Notes under the pieces: model-generated
What the model was told of the DNA's origin: nothing
Database searches by the model: none
The model's input: the letters and a program-made list of their open reading frames with translations, nothing else
DNA from: an uncultured Lachnospiraceae bacterium
GTDB lineage: Bacteria > Bacillota_A > Clostridia > Lachnospirales > Lachnospiraceae
NCBI GenBank assembly: GCA_900555005.1
Contig: USJM01000044.1
Location: 1-11,765 of the forward strand
Direction: 5' to 3'
DNA: 11,765 nucleotides
Translations under genes and position numbers: made by a program
Shown here: positions 1 through 8,937 of the stretch, one piece after another
Layout: the number at the start of each line of letters is the position of its first letter
Numbering within the stretch: the stretch's first letter is position 1

Positions 1-1447
1 AGCTCATAGGCGGCCCCGCCGTCTGCCATGCTGTCCACCCCTGAGGACGCCTCAGCCATCCCTGACAGCGCTTCATCCGGACGCGCGTCCGTCCCGTAAT
101 CTCGTTGATAAGAGGAGCCTCCCCGCGCAGCCGAAAGATACCGGTCGTCAACAATTCCCTTCTCCAGCTTTGCGCGGACGCGGTCCGTGAGATCGGTCTC
201 TCGATCCCGTACTGTTCCGCCGCAAGCCGCACATACCCTTTCCGCTTGAACACATCATCCATTGAGGCGATCAGGGTGGCAAGCGCATCATAAAAGTCTG
301 CCGCTCCGTCCGGATCATCCATGCGGAAACGCTTCTGCATGACGCCCGCCTCGAAGAGAAATGCATTTTCAGCCTGGTCAAGCCGTTTCTGGAAAGCTTC
401 CTGCCCCTCTGCCTTGATGAACTCGTCCGGATCCTTGTACGGTTCCAGATGGAGGATCACCGGCGTGATGCCGGCCTTCCTCAGCATCGGGATCGCCCGC
501 ATCTTGGCGTTTGTCCCGGCCTGGTCCGAGTCATAGCTGAGAATGACATCCTTCGTGAACCTCCGGATGATCTCGCAGTGCTGCCAGGTCAGCGCTGTCC
601 CGAGCGACGCCACAGCGTACGTGAAGCCTGCCTGATGCATCGCAATGACGTCCATATAGCCCTCGCAGAGAATCAGCTTCCCGGCACGCGTGCGGCGTGC
701 GACATTGTATCCGTACAGATTCCGGCTCTTGTCGAAGACAGCTGATTCCGGACTGTTGAGATACTTCGGCTTTGCATCCCCCATCACGCGGCCGCCGAAT
801 CCGATCACCCGATTCTGTGTGTCCAGAATCGGGAAGATCACTCTGTTGCGGAAACGATCATACATCCTTCCCCGCAGTTCATCCAGGTTCATCAGCCCGG
901 ACATGCGGATCAGCTCGTCCGAAAACCCGCGCCCCTTCAGGTAATTGTACAGCGATGAAGAATCCGCAGGCGCAAAGCCAAGCCCGAAGCGCTGGATCGT
1001 CTCATCCGTCAGTTCTCTGCCCCGCAGATAGGAAAGTCCCTCCCGCCCCTCGGCGCTGTGAAGTTCCTTGAAGAACCATGTCGCCGCCACCTTGTTGAGC
1101 TCCAGGATCTGCATCTTCTCATCACGGGCTTTTTTCTCTCCCGGGCGGTAGGACTGCTCCGGCAGGCTGATCCCGGCCTGACCGGCGAGCGTCTGGACCG
1201 CTTCCTGAAAAGTCATGTTGTCGTGCTCCTCCAGGAAGGTAAATACATTTCCGCCCTTATGGCAGCCAAAGCAGTAGTACATCTGACGATCCGGATCGAC
1301 ACTGAAGGACGGCGTCTTTTCATTGTGAAAAGGGCACAGTCCGACATACCGCCGCCCGGCCTTCTTCAGCCGGACACTGGCACCGATCAGACGCACAATG
1401 TCCGTCGCGTCCCGGACCTTGTCGATGATCTCATCCGAATAGTACAA
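1..1447 (-). CDS. dnaG: DNA primase DnaG, partial (C-terminus beyond left edge), one frameshift
   Basis: DnaG makes the RNA primers for chromosome replication at the fork. Residues are numbered from a TTG start at 1447. The N-terminal CHC2 zinc finger shows C38/H41 (GLCPFHNEKTPSFSV) and C59/C62 (YYCFGC). The primase core includes RVIFPI and GFGGR near 203-220. The TOPRIM domain shows E262 in CEGYMD, D306/D308 in SYDSD and DPDEF near 339. The frame is open to about position 200 (EQYGIER), then turns W- and R-rich. Assuming one lost base at 196-200, the reading resumes as TDLTDRVRAKLEKGIVDD and stays open to the edge. TTG is preferred over the ATG at 1468: it gives a family-like N-terminus (MYYSDEIIDKVR) and has AGGGGG and AAGGG 9 and 4 nt upstream, whereas the ATG has none at proper spacing. 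The gene lies downstream of dgt on the same strand. Identity is certain; the exact start is likely. Confidence 0.95.
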   Translation of the reverse strand, partial: MYYSDEIIDKVRDATDIVRLIGASVRLKKAGRRYVGLCPFHNEKTPSFSVDPDRQMYYCFGCHKGGNVFTFLEEHDNMTFQEAVQTLAGQAGISLPEQSYRPGEKKARDEKMQILELNKVAATWFFKELHSAEGREGLSYLRGRELTDETIQRFGLGFAPADSSSLYNYLKGRGFSDELIRMSGLMNLDELRGRMYDRFRNRVIFPILDTQNRVIGFGGRVMGDAKPKYLNSPESAVFDKSRNLYGYNVARRTRAGKLILCEGYMDVIAMHQAGFTYAVASLGTALTWQHCEIIRRFTKDVILSYDSDQAGTNAKMRAIPMLRKAGITPVILHLEPYKDPDEFIKAEGQEAFQKRLDQAENAFLFEAGVMQKRFRMDDPDGAADFYDALATLIASMDDVFKRKGYVRLAAEQYGIERPISRTASAQSWRRELLTTGIFRLRGEAPLINEITGRTRVRMKRCQGWLRRPQGWTAWQTAGPPMS

Positions 1448-1451
1448 ACGT

Positions 1452-1462
1452 CCCTTCCCCCT
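1452..1462 (-). promoter_or_regulatory. Ribosome binding site favouring the TTG start of dnaG
   Basis: On the minus strand the purine run AGGGGGAAGGG ends 4 nt before the TTG at 1447. The AGGGGG part (1457-1462) is 9 nt away. The alternative in-frame ATG (1466-1468) lies just upstream of this run, so translation from it would read through the Shine-Dalgarno sequence. Confidence 0.6.
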
Positions 1463-1644
1463 TTGCATCTTCCTGCAGCACTGCTCAACCGGGCAGGTTC
1501 TCTGCAGCTGCCCTTCCTGTGTCCGGCCGGCGGCCTGTCTGCATGTATCCCGCCTTCTTTTGTCTGCACACACTCTGCCGGCATCTGACCGCCTGCGCTT
1601 GCGTGATCAGCCATCCTGTGCTACTTTATAAATCCATCCCGGCT

Positions 1645-2665
1645 TCACTTCTTCTGCCAGGACTGCGGTACAAACAGTTCACGGAACTTCGAGATCGAAT
1701 ACTGGTCCGTCATTCCGGATATGTAATCGCACACCACCCGCGCTCAGGCTGCCCCTTCTTCTCAATCAGATCGATATATTCCTGCGGCATCTCGTCGACA
1801 TGTTTCTCGTAGTACTGATAAAGCATCGTGATCATCCGGCTGACTTTCCCTTCCTCCGTCTTGGCGACAGAGTTCAGATAGACATGGTCGAACATGAACT
1901 TCCGAAGCTCCATCATCGCCGTTTCAATTGACGGAGACATCCGGATGTCTGCTTTGTCCAGGCTGCTGTATATGACATCATGAATCAGCGTATTAAGCCT
2001 GTCCCGCGTGGAACCACCCAGAATCTCCCGGTACGACTTCGGGATGTCTTCCTCTGACAGTATGCCCGCACGCTCGGCATCATCGATATCGTGATTGATA
2101 TAAGCAATCTTGTCACAGAACCGCACAATCTGGCCCTCAAGGGTCGAAGGATGTCCCGATGTCCGGTGATTGAGGATCCCGTCCCGCACCTCCCAGGTCA
2201 GATTCAATCCTTCCCCGTTCTTCTCCAGGACCTCCACCACACGGATGCTCTGTCTGAAATGAGCGAAGCCCAGCGGACAGATTTCATTCAGAACCCGCTC
2301 TCCCGTATGACCAAATGGCGTATGCCCGAGGTCATGCCCGAGTGCGATGGCATCGCACAGATCATCATTGAGCCGGAGCGCCTTTGCGATTGTCCTGGAG
2401 AGCTGCGAGACCTCCAGCGTATGCGTCAGACGGGTGCGGTAATGATCGCCCATCGGCGCAATAAAAACCTGCGTCTTATGAGCCAGCCGGCGAAACGACT
2501 TGCTGTGCAGGATCCGGTCGCGGTCTCTCTGGTAGACCGTTCGGATGTCGCACTGCGGCTCTCCCGATCCCGTCCCTTCGAATCACCCGCGTGTGCAGCA
2601 TAAGGACTGAGAACCTCGTATTCCCTTTCTTCCGCCATCTCACGGATGGAACGTTCCCGATTCAC
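1645..2665 (-). CDS. dgt: Deoxyguanosinetriphosphate triphosphohydrolase-like protein (HD domain), two frameshifts
   Basis: A dGTPase-family HD-domain enzyme, expected to hydrolyse dNTPs to nucleosides and triphosphate in the cytoplasm. The GTG start at 2665 has GGGAGG about 7 nt upstream. Reconstructed residues show [16 protein letters not shown] near 46-61, [19 protein letters not shown] (H82), the HD signature [13 protein letters not shown] (H111/D112, H115) and [14 protein letters not shown] (D185). Two breaks are visible. Near 2559-2563 the frame after GRDRE must shift to read [10 protein letters not shown]. Near 1740-1743 it must shift after KKGQPE to read [14 protein letters not shown] and finish VPQSWQKK at a TGA (1645-1647). 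With one base restored at each, 1021 nt becomes 1023 nt, or 340 aa, normal for this family. All HD residues are intact. The substrate preference cannot be read from sequence. It lies 5' of dnaG, an arrangement I recall from other Clostridia. Confidence 0.95.
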
Positions 2666-2746
2666 CCCGGAACCTCCCTTCAGACATTCTGGTCATGATC
2701 TGCCAGCGCGTCCATGTACCTGTCTCAAAAACTGCTGATTGTTTCT

Positions 2747-2755
2747 ATTGTACCA
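2747..2755 (-). promoter_or_regulatory. Candidate extended -10 promoter for dgt
   Basis: Read on the minus strand the sequence is TGGTACAAT: a TGn extension followed by TACAAT, one mismatch from the consensus -10. It would start transcription near 2740, about 75 nt before the dgt GTG. No convincing -35 lies 16-18 nt upstream; a TTGACT 5 nt upstream is too close to serve. The call rests on the extended -10 alone. Confidence 0.45.
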
Positions 2756-2778
2756 CGAGTCAACCGCTTCGCCTATTC

Positions 2779-2783
2779 AGGAG
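2779..2783 (+). promoter_or_regulatory. Ribosome binding site that fixes the comEC start
   Basis: AGGAG lies 8 nt upstream of the ATG at 2792. That ATG is out of frame with the longest open stretch of comEC (roughly 2910-4448). The site is therefore the main evidence that translation begins at 2792 and that the N-terminal region has lost bases, rather than starting at the unsupported ATG at 2739. Confidence 0.7.
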
Positions 2784-2791
2784 ACTGTCGA

Positions 2792-5284
2792 ATGTCCATT
2801 CTTTCAAGGATTCCGATCCCCCGCACGGAAATCACAGGCCGTCCCGTCTGCTTCTGGCTGCTCTGGCGGTCCTTTTCAGCATTCTGCGCGGCCTTCAGCC
2901 CCGCCGGGCTCCATCGACCTGTCCTGCGCTGAAGGCCGGTATCTGCTGCTCTCCGGGGAAGTGCTGTCGAAGGAAACAACCGCAGAAGGCTACAGACTTC
3001 AGCTTGGATCCATCACATTTCTGAAAAAGAATGAATCGCACGCTTCCGCCTACCAGGCACTGATGAAACAATTAAAGGAGCGGTGGCCTCGCAAGGGCAG
3101 GATCCGTGTCTTTTTAAATGGCCCGCCTGATGAGGCACTTCCATATTCTCAGAAGCCGGACCAGGCAGACATCTACCGTGCCTGCCGGATCGGAAGTCGC
3201 GTCACCCTGTCCGGAAAGGCAGCGCTCCCGGAGCCGGCCACAACCCCCGGTCAGTATGATGCGCAGAAGGCCAGCTATGCCCGGCATATCTATATGAAGC
3301 TATCCGATGTCACACTGAAAGGCTCTGATCAAAGACGCGGCAGCCTCTTTCTCAATGCTCTGGCCGCCCTCCGTCTGTCTCTTCGAAAGGGTGCAGAGCA
3401 GGTCTTCGGCCCCCGTAACAGTGCACTCATGTCCGCGATTGTCCTTGGCGACCGTTCAGGTTTAGACGCGGAGCCCAGACAGCTCTTCCAGGACGGCGGG
3501 ATTCTCCATGTCCTCGCGGTCTCCTCCCTCCATGTCACATTGCTTGGTCTGACGCTCTACCAGATTCTGAGACGCCTCAGACAGAGCTTCCTTGTCTCCG
3601 CCCTCGCATCCGGCTTCCTCGTCGTCAGCTATTGTCTGATGACCGGGAGCAGCTACTCTGCAGTCCGGGCAGGCGTGATGTTCCTGCTCTGGCTCGGGTC
3701 TCAGGTAACCGGCCGGACATTTGACCGCCTCACAGCACTCGGAGCTGCCGCCATCCTGATCCTCATCCGGCAGCCCCTTGCCCTGACGGATGCCGGATTT
3801 TTACTGTCCTTTGGATGTATCCTGTCCCTCGCGCTTCTGGAACCCGTCTTCTCCGACATCTGGAATCCCCGCCATGCACTTTCAAGACGCCTTTCAGGCG
3901 CCCTGGCGCTTCAGGCAGGCGTTCTCCCGTGCGCCCTCTGGTTTTACTATCAGACCACACCCTATGGCATCCTTGTCGGACTGGTTGTCCTTCCGTCCAT
4001 GAGTCTTGTGATGTTCTTCGGAACAATCGGCATTCTCGCCGGCCTGCTGATTCCGCTTGGCTCCTTTTTCCTGACCTCCGCCCGCCTGGCAGGCGGTCCG
4101 TGCGGGTATCTGCTTGATCTGTTCCGCCTCCTGTGCCGGCTGGCGCAGCGCATCCCGGGGGATGTCGTGATCACCGGCCGCCCGCCCGTCTGGAAAATGG
4201 TGCTCTACTACGTCTGCCTTCTTTCCTTCTGTCTCATCATCCGGCTCCCGGACCGGAAAACCTTCCTGAAAAACCGGAAGAAGATCCGGTTCCTTCACGC
4301 ATGTCTTCTGCTCTCCCTTTTCCTCCTGATGCTCGTTCACAAAAAGCCGTCCTTCCGCTTCACCTGTCTGGACGTCGGCCAGGGCAGCTGCGCACTGGTT
4401 GAGCAGGACGGTCTTACCATGCTTTTTGACGCGGCTCCAGCTCGGTGAAGGATGTCTGGCGCAGGCGGGTGGAGCCTGCTCTGAAGTACTATGGGATCAG
4501 CCGCATTGATCTGCTTTTTCTGTCTCATGCAGACGGTGATCACACCAGCGGTGCGAAGGAGTTGCTCGGCGGCATGCACGGCATGCTGCCAGACGCCGCT
4601 TTCTTTCAGTATCTGCAGCCTGAAGGCATGCAGGCAAAGCAGACAACGCCGGTGCAGCAGAAAACAGCCGCGCAGGTGCGCGAAGCGATCCCGCCGCCGC
4701 AGGTTTTCGAAGCGCAGGGGGGCGGGATTCGTGTCGGGCGCATTCTGCTGCCGCAGACAGACCGCTCCCATGATGAAACTGCCATGGCAGAGATCATCGA
4801 CGCTGCCCGCAGGTTCAATCTCCCGGTCTCAACGGTCCGCGAGGGTTCCGAATTTCACCACAGGCAGCTCAATCTTCGAGTCCTGTCCCCGTCTCCTGAG
4901 AGGATGACAGGATCCGACAATGAGGACTGCATCGTGCTTTCTCTTTCCTGGCAGGATATCCGGATTCTCTTTACCGGAGATCTTGAAAAAGAAGGCGAGG
5001 AGAAGCTTGTGCGCGCATACCAGGATACGACGCTCTTCTCCCCGCCCCGGGGTCATTCAGAAAATAACAGCCGGACAATCCTTCTTGCAGGCCACCACGG
5101 AAGCCTGGGCGCAACCTCGGAAAGATTTCTCTCCCTTGTCCGCCCCGATCTTGTACTCATCTCCTGCGGCCGGAACAATCGGTACGGGCACCCGGCCGCC
5201 GCGATGCTGAAACGGCTGGAGGACAAAGGGCTTCCCTATTTCCGCACAGACCAAAGCGGCGCCTTCTGCCTTTCGGAAGGCTGA
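2792..5284 (+). CDS. comEC: ComEC/Rec2 DNA-uptake channel, three frameshifts
   Basis: ComEC carries single-stranded DNA across the cytoplasmic membrane during natural transformation. Domain order fits the family: an N-terminal hydrophobic segment (LLLAALAVLFSIL), a soluble region to about residue 210, the multi-pass competence domain from about 215 (GGILHVLAVSSLHVTLLG, H near 240) to about 500, and a C-terminal metallo-beta-lactamase-like domain with LDVGQGS, SHADGDHTSG (H580, D582, D584, H585), LFTGDLE, GHHGS (H769/H770) and CGRNNRYGHP. Frames change three times, at about 2839-2866, 2911 and 4431-4435; the last should read LFDAGSSSVKDVW. Each is a loss of one base. Restoring them gives 2496 nt and 831 aa, near the usual size. 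The exact site of the first break is uncertain because two hydrophobic readings overlap there. The gene stands alone on its strand, convergent with the GerMN gene 33 nt away. The third break makes the lactamase part look like a separate gene, which I reject. Confidence 0.95.
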
Positions 5285-5317
5285 TCCGTCTGCCTTTGAG
5301 ACAGAACCCAAGCCAAA

Positions 5318-6386
5318 TCAGTTTTCCGTCGCAGCCTCGGACAAAACATCCTGACGGCTATTGTCAACCAGGACGCCTGCCTCCTCTCCGGAACCTGCCT
5401 GCTCTACGATATCCGCATCCGGCGTAAAGGTCTGATCGAGGTTGACCTGTCCCCGGAACCGTTTATCGCTTCTTCCCTCTATGGTAAAACGAACCCCTTT
5501 CACGCCTTCATCCGCACAGGCCTCGCAGATTGCATTGACAAACGCATAGATCGTCGTCTCCGGCTGAACCGGGCTGTCCGCAGCCGGCAATCATTCACTG
5601 CGCTGCTGAAGTCAATGAGACAGGTGTCTCCCTTGATACGCGCAGCCAGCACGATCACCGACGAACCGGTCACCGGAAGAAGGCTGTCATCCTTCGGTCC
5701 GCTGATAATCTGCTCGGCGACAATCCGCTCCGTATTGATGTTGCTGGAATAGTAGATCTTCCGGTTTTCTTTTACGAGCTTCCTGCCGTCCTGACTGCTG
5801 AAATACAGCGGCAGCTCGAGCGTCCGGTAGGAGTTGATGGCGTCGCCGTCCGGAACGATGAAGGTATCCTTGTCATGGCGCCAACCTCCGCCCCATTCAG
5901 CGTCAGCGGCTGCCCCTCGACTGTAAACCGCACCGTATCGACCCCCGGAAGCTGAACAAGCGTCTCGACAAGCGCTGCCCTCAAGAGCAGCTCCTGCGGC
6001 TTGGAGAGTGACAGATAGCCCGAGCTGAAATCCACACCAATCTCGGAGATGCCAATCGTTGTGGAATTGATCTTCACCGAAGCCGGCAGCGCCGTAATTT
6101 CCTTTTCCTTCGGGGATGTACAGAACTGCGTCAGAAGCTCCTTCAGGATTCCTTCGAAGTCCTGGCTCTCGGGCTTGTAATGTTCGTACTGAAGCTGGCT
6201 GCCGTCTGCATTCATATAATAAATGCGGTAATCCCCAGTCTTTTTTCCTTCCGGCTGATCATTCCCTGCCTTCGCAGAACAACCTGAAAGCACGGAAACG
6301 ACGAACAGGCAAAGCGCCAGCAGCACCGCTGTCCCCTGCCTGAATCCGCCTGTTCTGATTCTGTTTTCACTCATCCTACTCGTCAT
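5318..6386 (-). CDS. GerMN-domain lipoprotein (two GerMN domains), two frameshifts
   Basis: A predicted membrane-anchored lipoprotein outside the cytoplasmic membrane. A hydrophobic signal (AVLLALCLFVVSVL) ends in a lipobox LSGC with C36, followed by a short polar linker. Two GerMN-like repeats follow, about 52-165 (YRIYYMNADGSQL, GVDFSSGYLSL, VDTVRFTVEGQPL) and 190-320 (LELPLYFSSQDGRKL, CLIDFSSAVN, VKGVRFTIEG). GerMN domains occur in the spore protein GerM and in envelope lipoproteins; the biochemical role is unclear. Breaks at about 5874-5876 and 5589-5593 each lose one base. Restored, the gene is 1071 nt and 356 aa. Three in-frame ATGs (6395, 6386, 6374) are possible. 6386 is chosen because AGGCGG lies 9 nt upstream, but this is weak. 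It starts 135 nt downstream of the kinase gene on the same strand with no terminator seen between, so cotranscription is plausible. Confidence 0.9.
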
Positions 6387-6521
6387 GTCTCCCATCCGCC
6401 TGTCATCTCACGGTTTTTCCTGCCTAATCTCATTCAGCGTGCAGTGCAGACGCCAGTGTGCATTCTCTGGCACACCAGACGCCTTTCCAGTCACATTGCC
6501 AGCTGCCTTCCCTGCCGCTTT

Positions 6522-7987
6522 TCATGTTCCGGCTTTTTCCGCACCCTGCTCCTTTCCGGTCTTCGTATATTTCAGAGGGATCCGGACAGTGAAGGTCGTA
6601 CCCTCCCCGAGCCTTGAGTAGACACGAATCGCGCCATGATGGACAAGAACCGCAGACCGCGTGATCGCCAGTCCCAGTCCGGTGCCTCCGATCTCCCGGC
6701 TGTGCGACTTATCAACCCGGTAAAAACGCTCAAAGATATGGTCCTGGTCCTCCTTCGGAATACCGATGCCAGAGTCCTCAACCTTGATATAGAAATACGT
6801 ATTGTCCACGTTCAGCGATACATGGACCCAGCCCTTCTCCTTGTTGTACTTGATTCCATTTTCAATCAGATTGGATATCGCAAGTGTCAGCTTCGTCCGG
6901 TCAACCTGCGCGATGATCGGCTTGTAGCTTTCCAGGCTGATATCGATCTGCTGCTTCTCGGCAATCGGGCGCAGCCGCTTCAGAATCAGGTTGATCAGGT
7001 CGTTGATATTCGTATCTTCAATGTGGATGATCGTCGACTTCCGGTCCATCTTGACCAGTTCCAGCAGATCCGTGATGATTTTATTCTCCCGTCGATCTCA
7101 TGGCTGATGTCAATCATGAAATCCTCGTACATCTCGTTCGGGACTTCCCCGACCTGTGCCTGCTGGATCAGCGAATCCGAGAGGACCTTCATGGAGGTCA
7201 TCGGCGTCTTCAGTTCATGGGAGACATTGGAGACAAACTGCTGTCTGGATTCCTCCTGCTCTTTCAGATGATGCCGCATCTGGTTGTATGCCTTTGCCAG
7301 CATCTCTGTTTCCGTATAGTCCGGCATCGACAGATCCTCCGCCAGAAAATCTGTCCCGGAGTTCAGGTAATCGGTGACCTTCCGGAACGGCCGGACAAGG
7401 ATACTCGACGCATAGAATGACACCGCGACAATTGCAAAGGTCAGGACTATCTGGAGGAGCAGCACCGTCCTGGACAATGACCGCTCTCCTTCAATGATAT
7501 CCGCTGTCGGAACGGAGATCAAAAACGCTCCGCGGATCTCCTTCGTTTCGTCATCTTCAATCGGCGTGATCACCTCGATAAAGTCGCTCGTCTGTGTATA
7601 ATATTTCCCGGTTTTCCCCGAGAAGCAGTCGATCAGCTCCCTCGCGACGACCGTCTTCCCCTCATCCAGCCCATATGTGTCGCGGATGATCTTGTAGTCC
7701 GAGTTGATGATCATCACCCGGCCCTGGTACAGATCGGCAACCTGCTTCATCCTGGACTCCAGTGTATCTGACTGTTTCCCGTCCAGATAGCCGTCGGCAA
7801 TAAAATCCGCGCCCATCAAGGTACACTGACTCCGGATCAGATATGCCCGCTGTTCCACCGTCTGGTGCTCATAGTTTTTCAGAATCCCGGACTTGATCAG
7901 ATTGATCGGAACCAGCCCTGTCACAAGCAGGATGATCAGCACCCTGAAATGCATACTTTTCGCAACTTTGCGAAACCTGTCCTTCAT
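6522..7987 (-). CDS. WalK-like membrane sensor histidine kinase, one frameshift
   Basis: A transmembrane sensor kinase that should autophosphorylate on His and pass the phosphate to a response regulator. Residues from the ATG at 7987: TM1 about 14-33, extracytoplasmic sensor region about 34-172, TM2 about 173-196, HAMP-like linker to about 250, HisKA with FVSNVSHELKTPMTSMKVL (H257), then HATPase_c with the N box SNLIENGIKYN, G1 VEDSGIGIP, F box IFERFYRVDKS and G2 GGTGLGLAI. The frame breaks near 7089-7093, between DISHEID and ENKIITDLLELVKMD, inside the HisKA-to-ATPase junction. Restoring one base gives 1467 nt and 488 aa. The start at 7987 is supported by GAGGG 10 nt upstream and by a promoter at 8097-8125 that lies inside the longer in-frame reading from 8125. 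It heads a likely pair with the GerMN lipoprotein gene. No response regulator gene adjoins it. 'WalK-like' is by resemblance only. Confidence 0.92.
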
Positions 7988-8096
7988 CTGTAAGCGTCCC
8001 TCAACTTTTCTGCCTTTCCTCTGGCACTCCTGCGGGCAGTTTCTGCTGTTCGCGATCCCGTATCCTGTGTCAGATCTTCCCAACTGAGCCTCTCTG

Positions 8097-8125
8097 ATAC
8101 TATATGAGCCTCGCAGAGAAGTCAA
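8097..8125 (-). promoter_or_regulatory. Sigma-70-type promoter for the WalK-like kinase gene
   Basis: On the minus strand TTGACT (8120-8125) and TAGTAT (8097-8102) are separated by 17 bases. An overlapping TATAGT gives a 15-base spacer. Transcription would begin near 8090, leaving about 100 nt of leader before the ATG at 7987. This implies the kinase and GerMN genes are a separate transcription unit from the VTC/DUF4956 genes upstream. Confidence 0.6.
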
Positions 8126-8177
8126 GCGCAGTCGGGCAGAGGGACGGCAGCTGAAAATCGCATGCAGGAAAGGTCGG

Positions 8178-8208
8178 GACGTCTGTCAGGAAACAGGCAG
8201 GAGACGTC
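8178..8208. repeat. Inverted repeat at the 3' end of the DUF4956 gene
   Basis: Perfect 7-bp arms GACGTCT (8178-8184) and AGACGTC (8202-8208) flank a 17-base loop. The right arm overlaps the DUF4956 stop codon (8207-8209). It sits where a terminator would be expected, between that gene and the next promoter, but no T tract follows on the minus strand, so intrinsic termination is doubtful. A competing inner CTGT/ACAG pairing exists. Confidence 0.35.
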
Positions 8209-8884
8209 AAAGCTCCTGGGCATTCTCCGCCACGCGTCCATAGACGACAGACAGATTTCCATTTCTTGCGCGGATCTCATCCAGCATAGCCTTCTGATCG
8301 TTCTCATTCTTCATTGTAATCATGTAGCTGAGTTCGTACATACTCCCGAGTCCGACCGTCCTGACACGCTCGAGCCTGCTGCCTGTTGTATACTTCACGA
8401 AGATATCGTCAAAGATCTCTGTGTAATCGAGATTCTCCGGGATGGTCACCCTTAGTGACCGCTCTCCGCTGCCCTTTCCTGCATAGGAGGACTTCATCAG
8501 GAGCACAAAACATCCTGAAAGAAGAACCGTGAAGACAGCTGCGAAGGCGAGCTGTCCCATCCCGCAAGCCAGTCCGATGGTCATGGCAAAGAAGATCGAC
8601 AGAATCTCCCTCGAGGTACCCGGCACCGACCGGAACCGTACCAGGGAAAATGCACCCACCACAGCGACTGCGCTGCCCAGAGATCCATTGGTCATGAAGA
8701 TGACAGTTGCAACCATCGCCGGCAGAAGTGCCAGCGTCACAACAAAGTTTTTTGTAAACCGCTCGCTGCAGTGCATATAGACGGCTGAAAAGACCAGCCC
8801 GAGAACCAGTGCTGCCGCGAGACAGATCATGGCTGTTGTAAATGTGATCGAATCAGAAGAATTGCTGATAATACTCGTAAACAT
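8207..8884 (-). CDS. DUF4956 family membrane protein
   Basis: A 225-aa predicted membrane protein. Hydrophobic segments lie at about 15-36, 47-65, 70-82 and 95-130, followed by a soluble C-terminal domain of about 90 residues. The motif GAFSLVRFRSVPGTSREI (77-94) matches the conserved GA-S-VRFR block I associate with DUF4956. The start at 8884 is chosen because GAGGAGGAA lies about 8 nt upstream; a longer in-frame reading would run back into the end of the VTC gene and has no such site. The function is unknown. DUF4956 proteins are often encoded beside VTC-domain proteins, as here, where the VTC stop lies 53 nt upstream on the same strand. A role as the membrane partner of the VTC protein is inference from that pairing. 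The frame is intact, unlike most neighbours. Confidence 0.9.
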   Translation of the reverse strand: MFTSIISNSSDSITFTTAMICLAAALVLGLVFSAVYMHCSERFTKNFVVTLALLPAMVATVIFMTNGSLGSAVAVVGAFSLVRFRSVPGTSREILSIFFAMTIGLACGMGQLAFAAVFTVLLSGCFVLLMKSSYAGKGSGERSLRVTIPENLDYTEIFDDIFVKYTTGSRLERVRTVGLGSMYELSYMITMKNENDQKAMLDEIRARNGNLSVVYGRVAENAQEL

Positions 8885-8937
8885 AACCTGTTCCTCCTCT
8901 ATCTGAGCAAACCTCCATCTTTTCAATGGAGGTCTTG

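Noticed and set aside
1058..1588. Long plus-strand reading frame opposite dnaG, and similar ones at 2091-2603, 6636-7271, 9015-9743 and (minus strand) 9848-10372
   Set aside because: Each is the antisense shadow of a gene with clear domain motifs. Such shadows are expected in GC-rich coding DNA.
1387..1614. A small minus-strand gene between dgt and dnaG
   Set aside because: It overlaps the start of dnaG out of frame, encodes a low-complexity A/G/R-rich peptide, and has no ribosome binding site or recognisable motif. The spacer 1448-1644 holds nothing else I can support beyond GC-rich palindromic bits such as CCGGCCGG.
4445..5284. A separate metallo-beta-lactamase-fold hydrolase gene
   Set aside because: It begins exactly where the comEC frame breaks, mid-domain after LTMLFDA, with no ribosome binding site. 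One restored base joins it to comEC as LFDAGSSSVKDVW.
5268..5300. Bidirectional terminator between comEC and the GerMN gene, from the GCCTT/AAGGC hairpin
   Set aside because: The hairpin lies in the comEC coding end, has a five-pair stem, and no T tract follows on either strand.
196..7095. A shared GATC-plus-GAGA context at some break sites (near 200, 2562 and 7090), suggesting modification-dependent miscalling
   Set aside because: Only three of ten sites share it, and GATC and GAGA strings are common across the window.
7987..8125. A kinase start at 8125, 46 codons upstream of the chosen ATG
   Set aside because: The promoter TTGACT-17-TAGTAT lies within this stretch, and the added residues are polar with no family resemblance.
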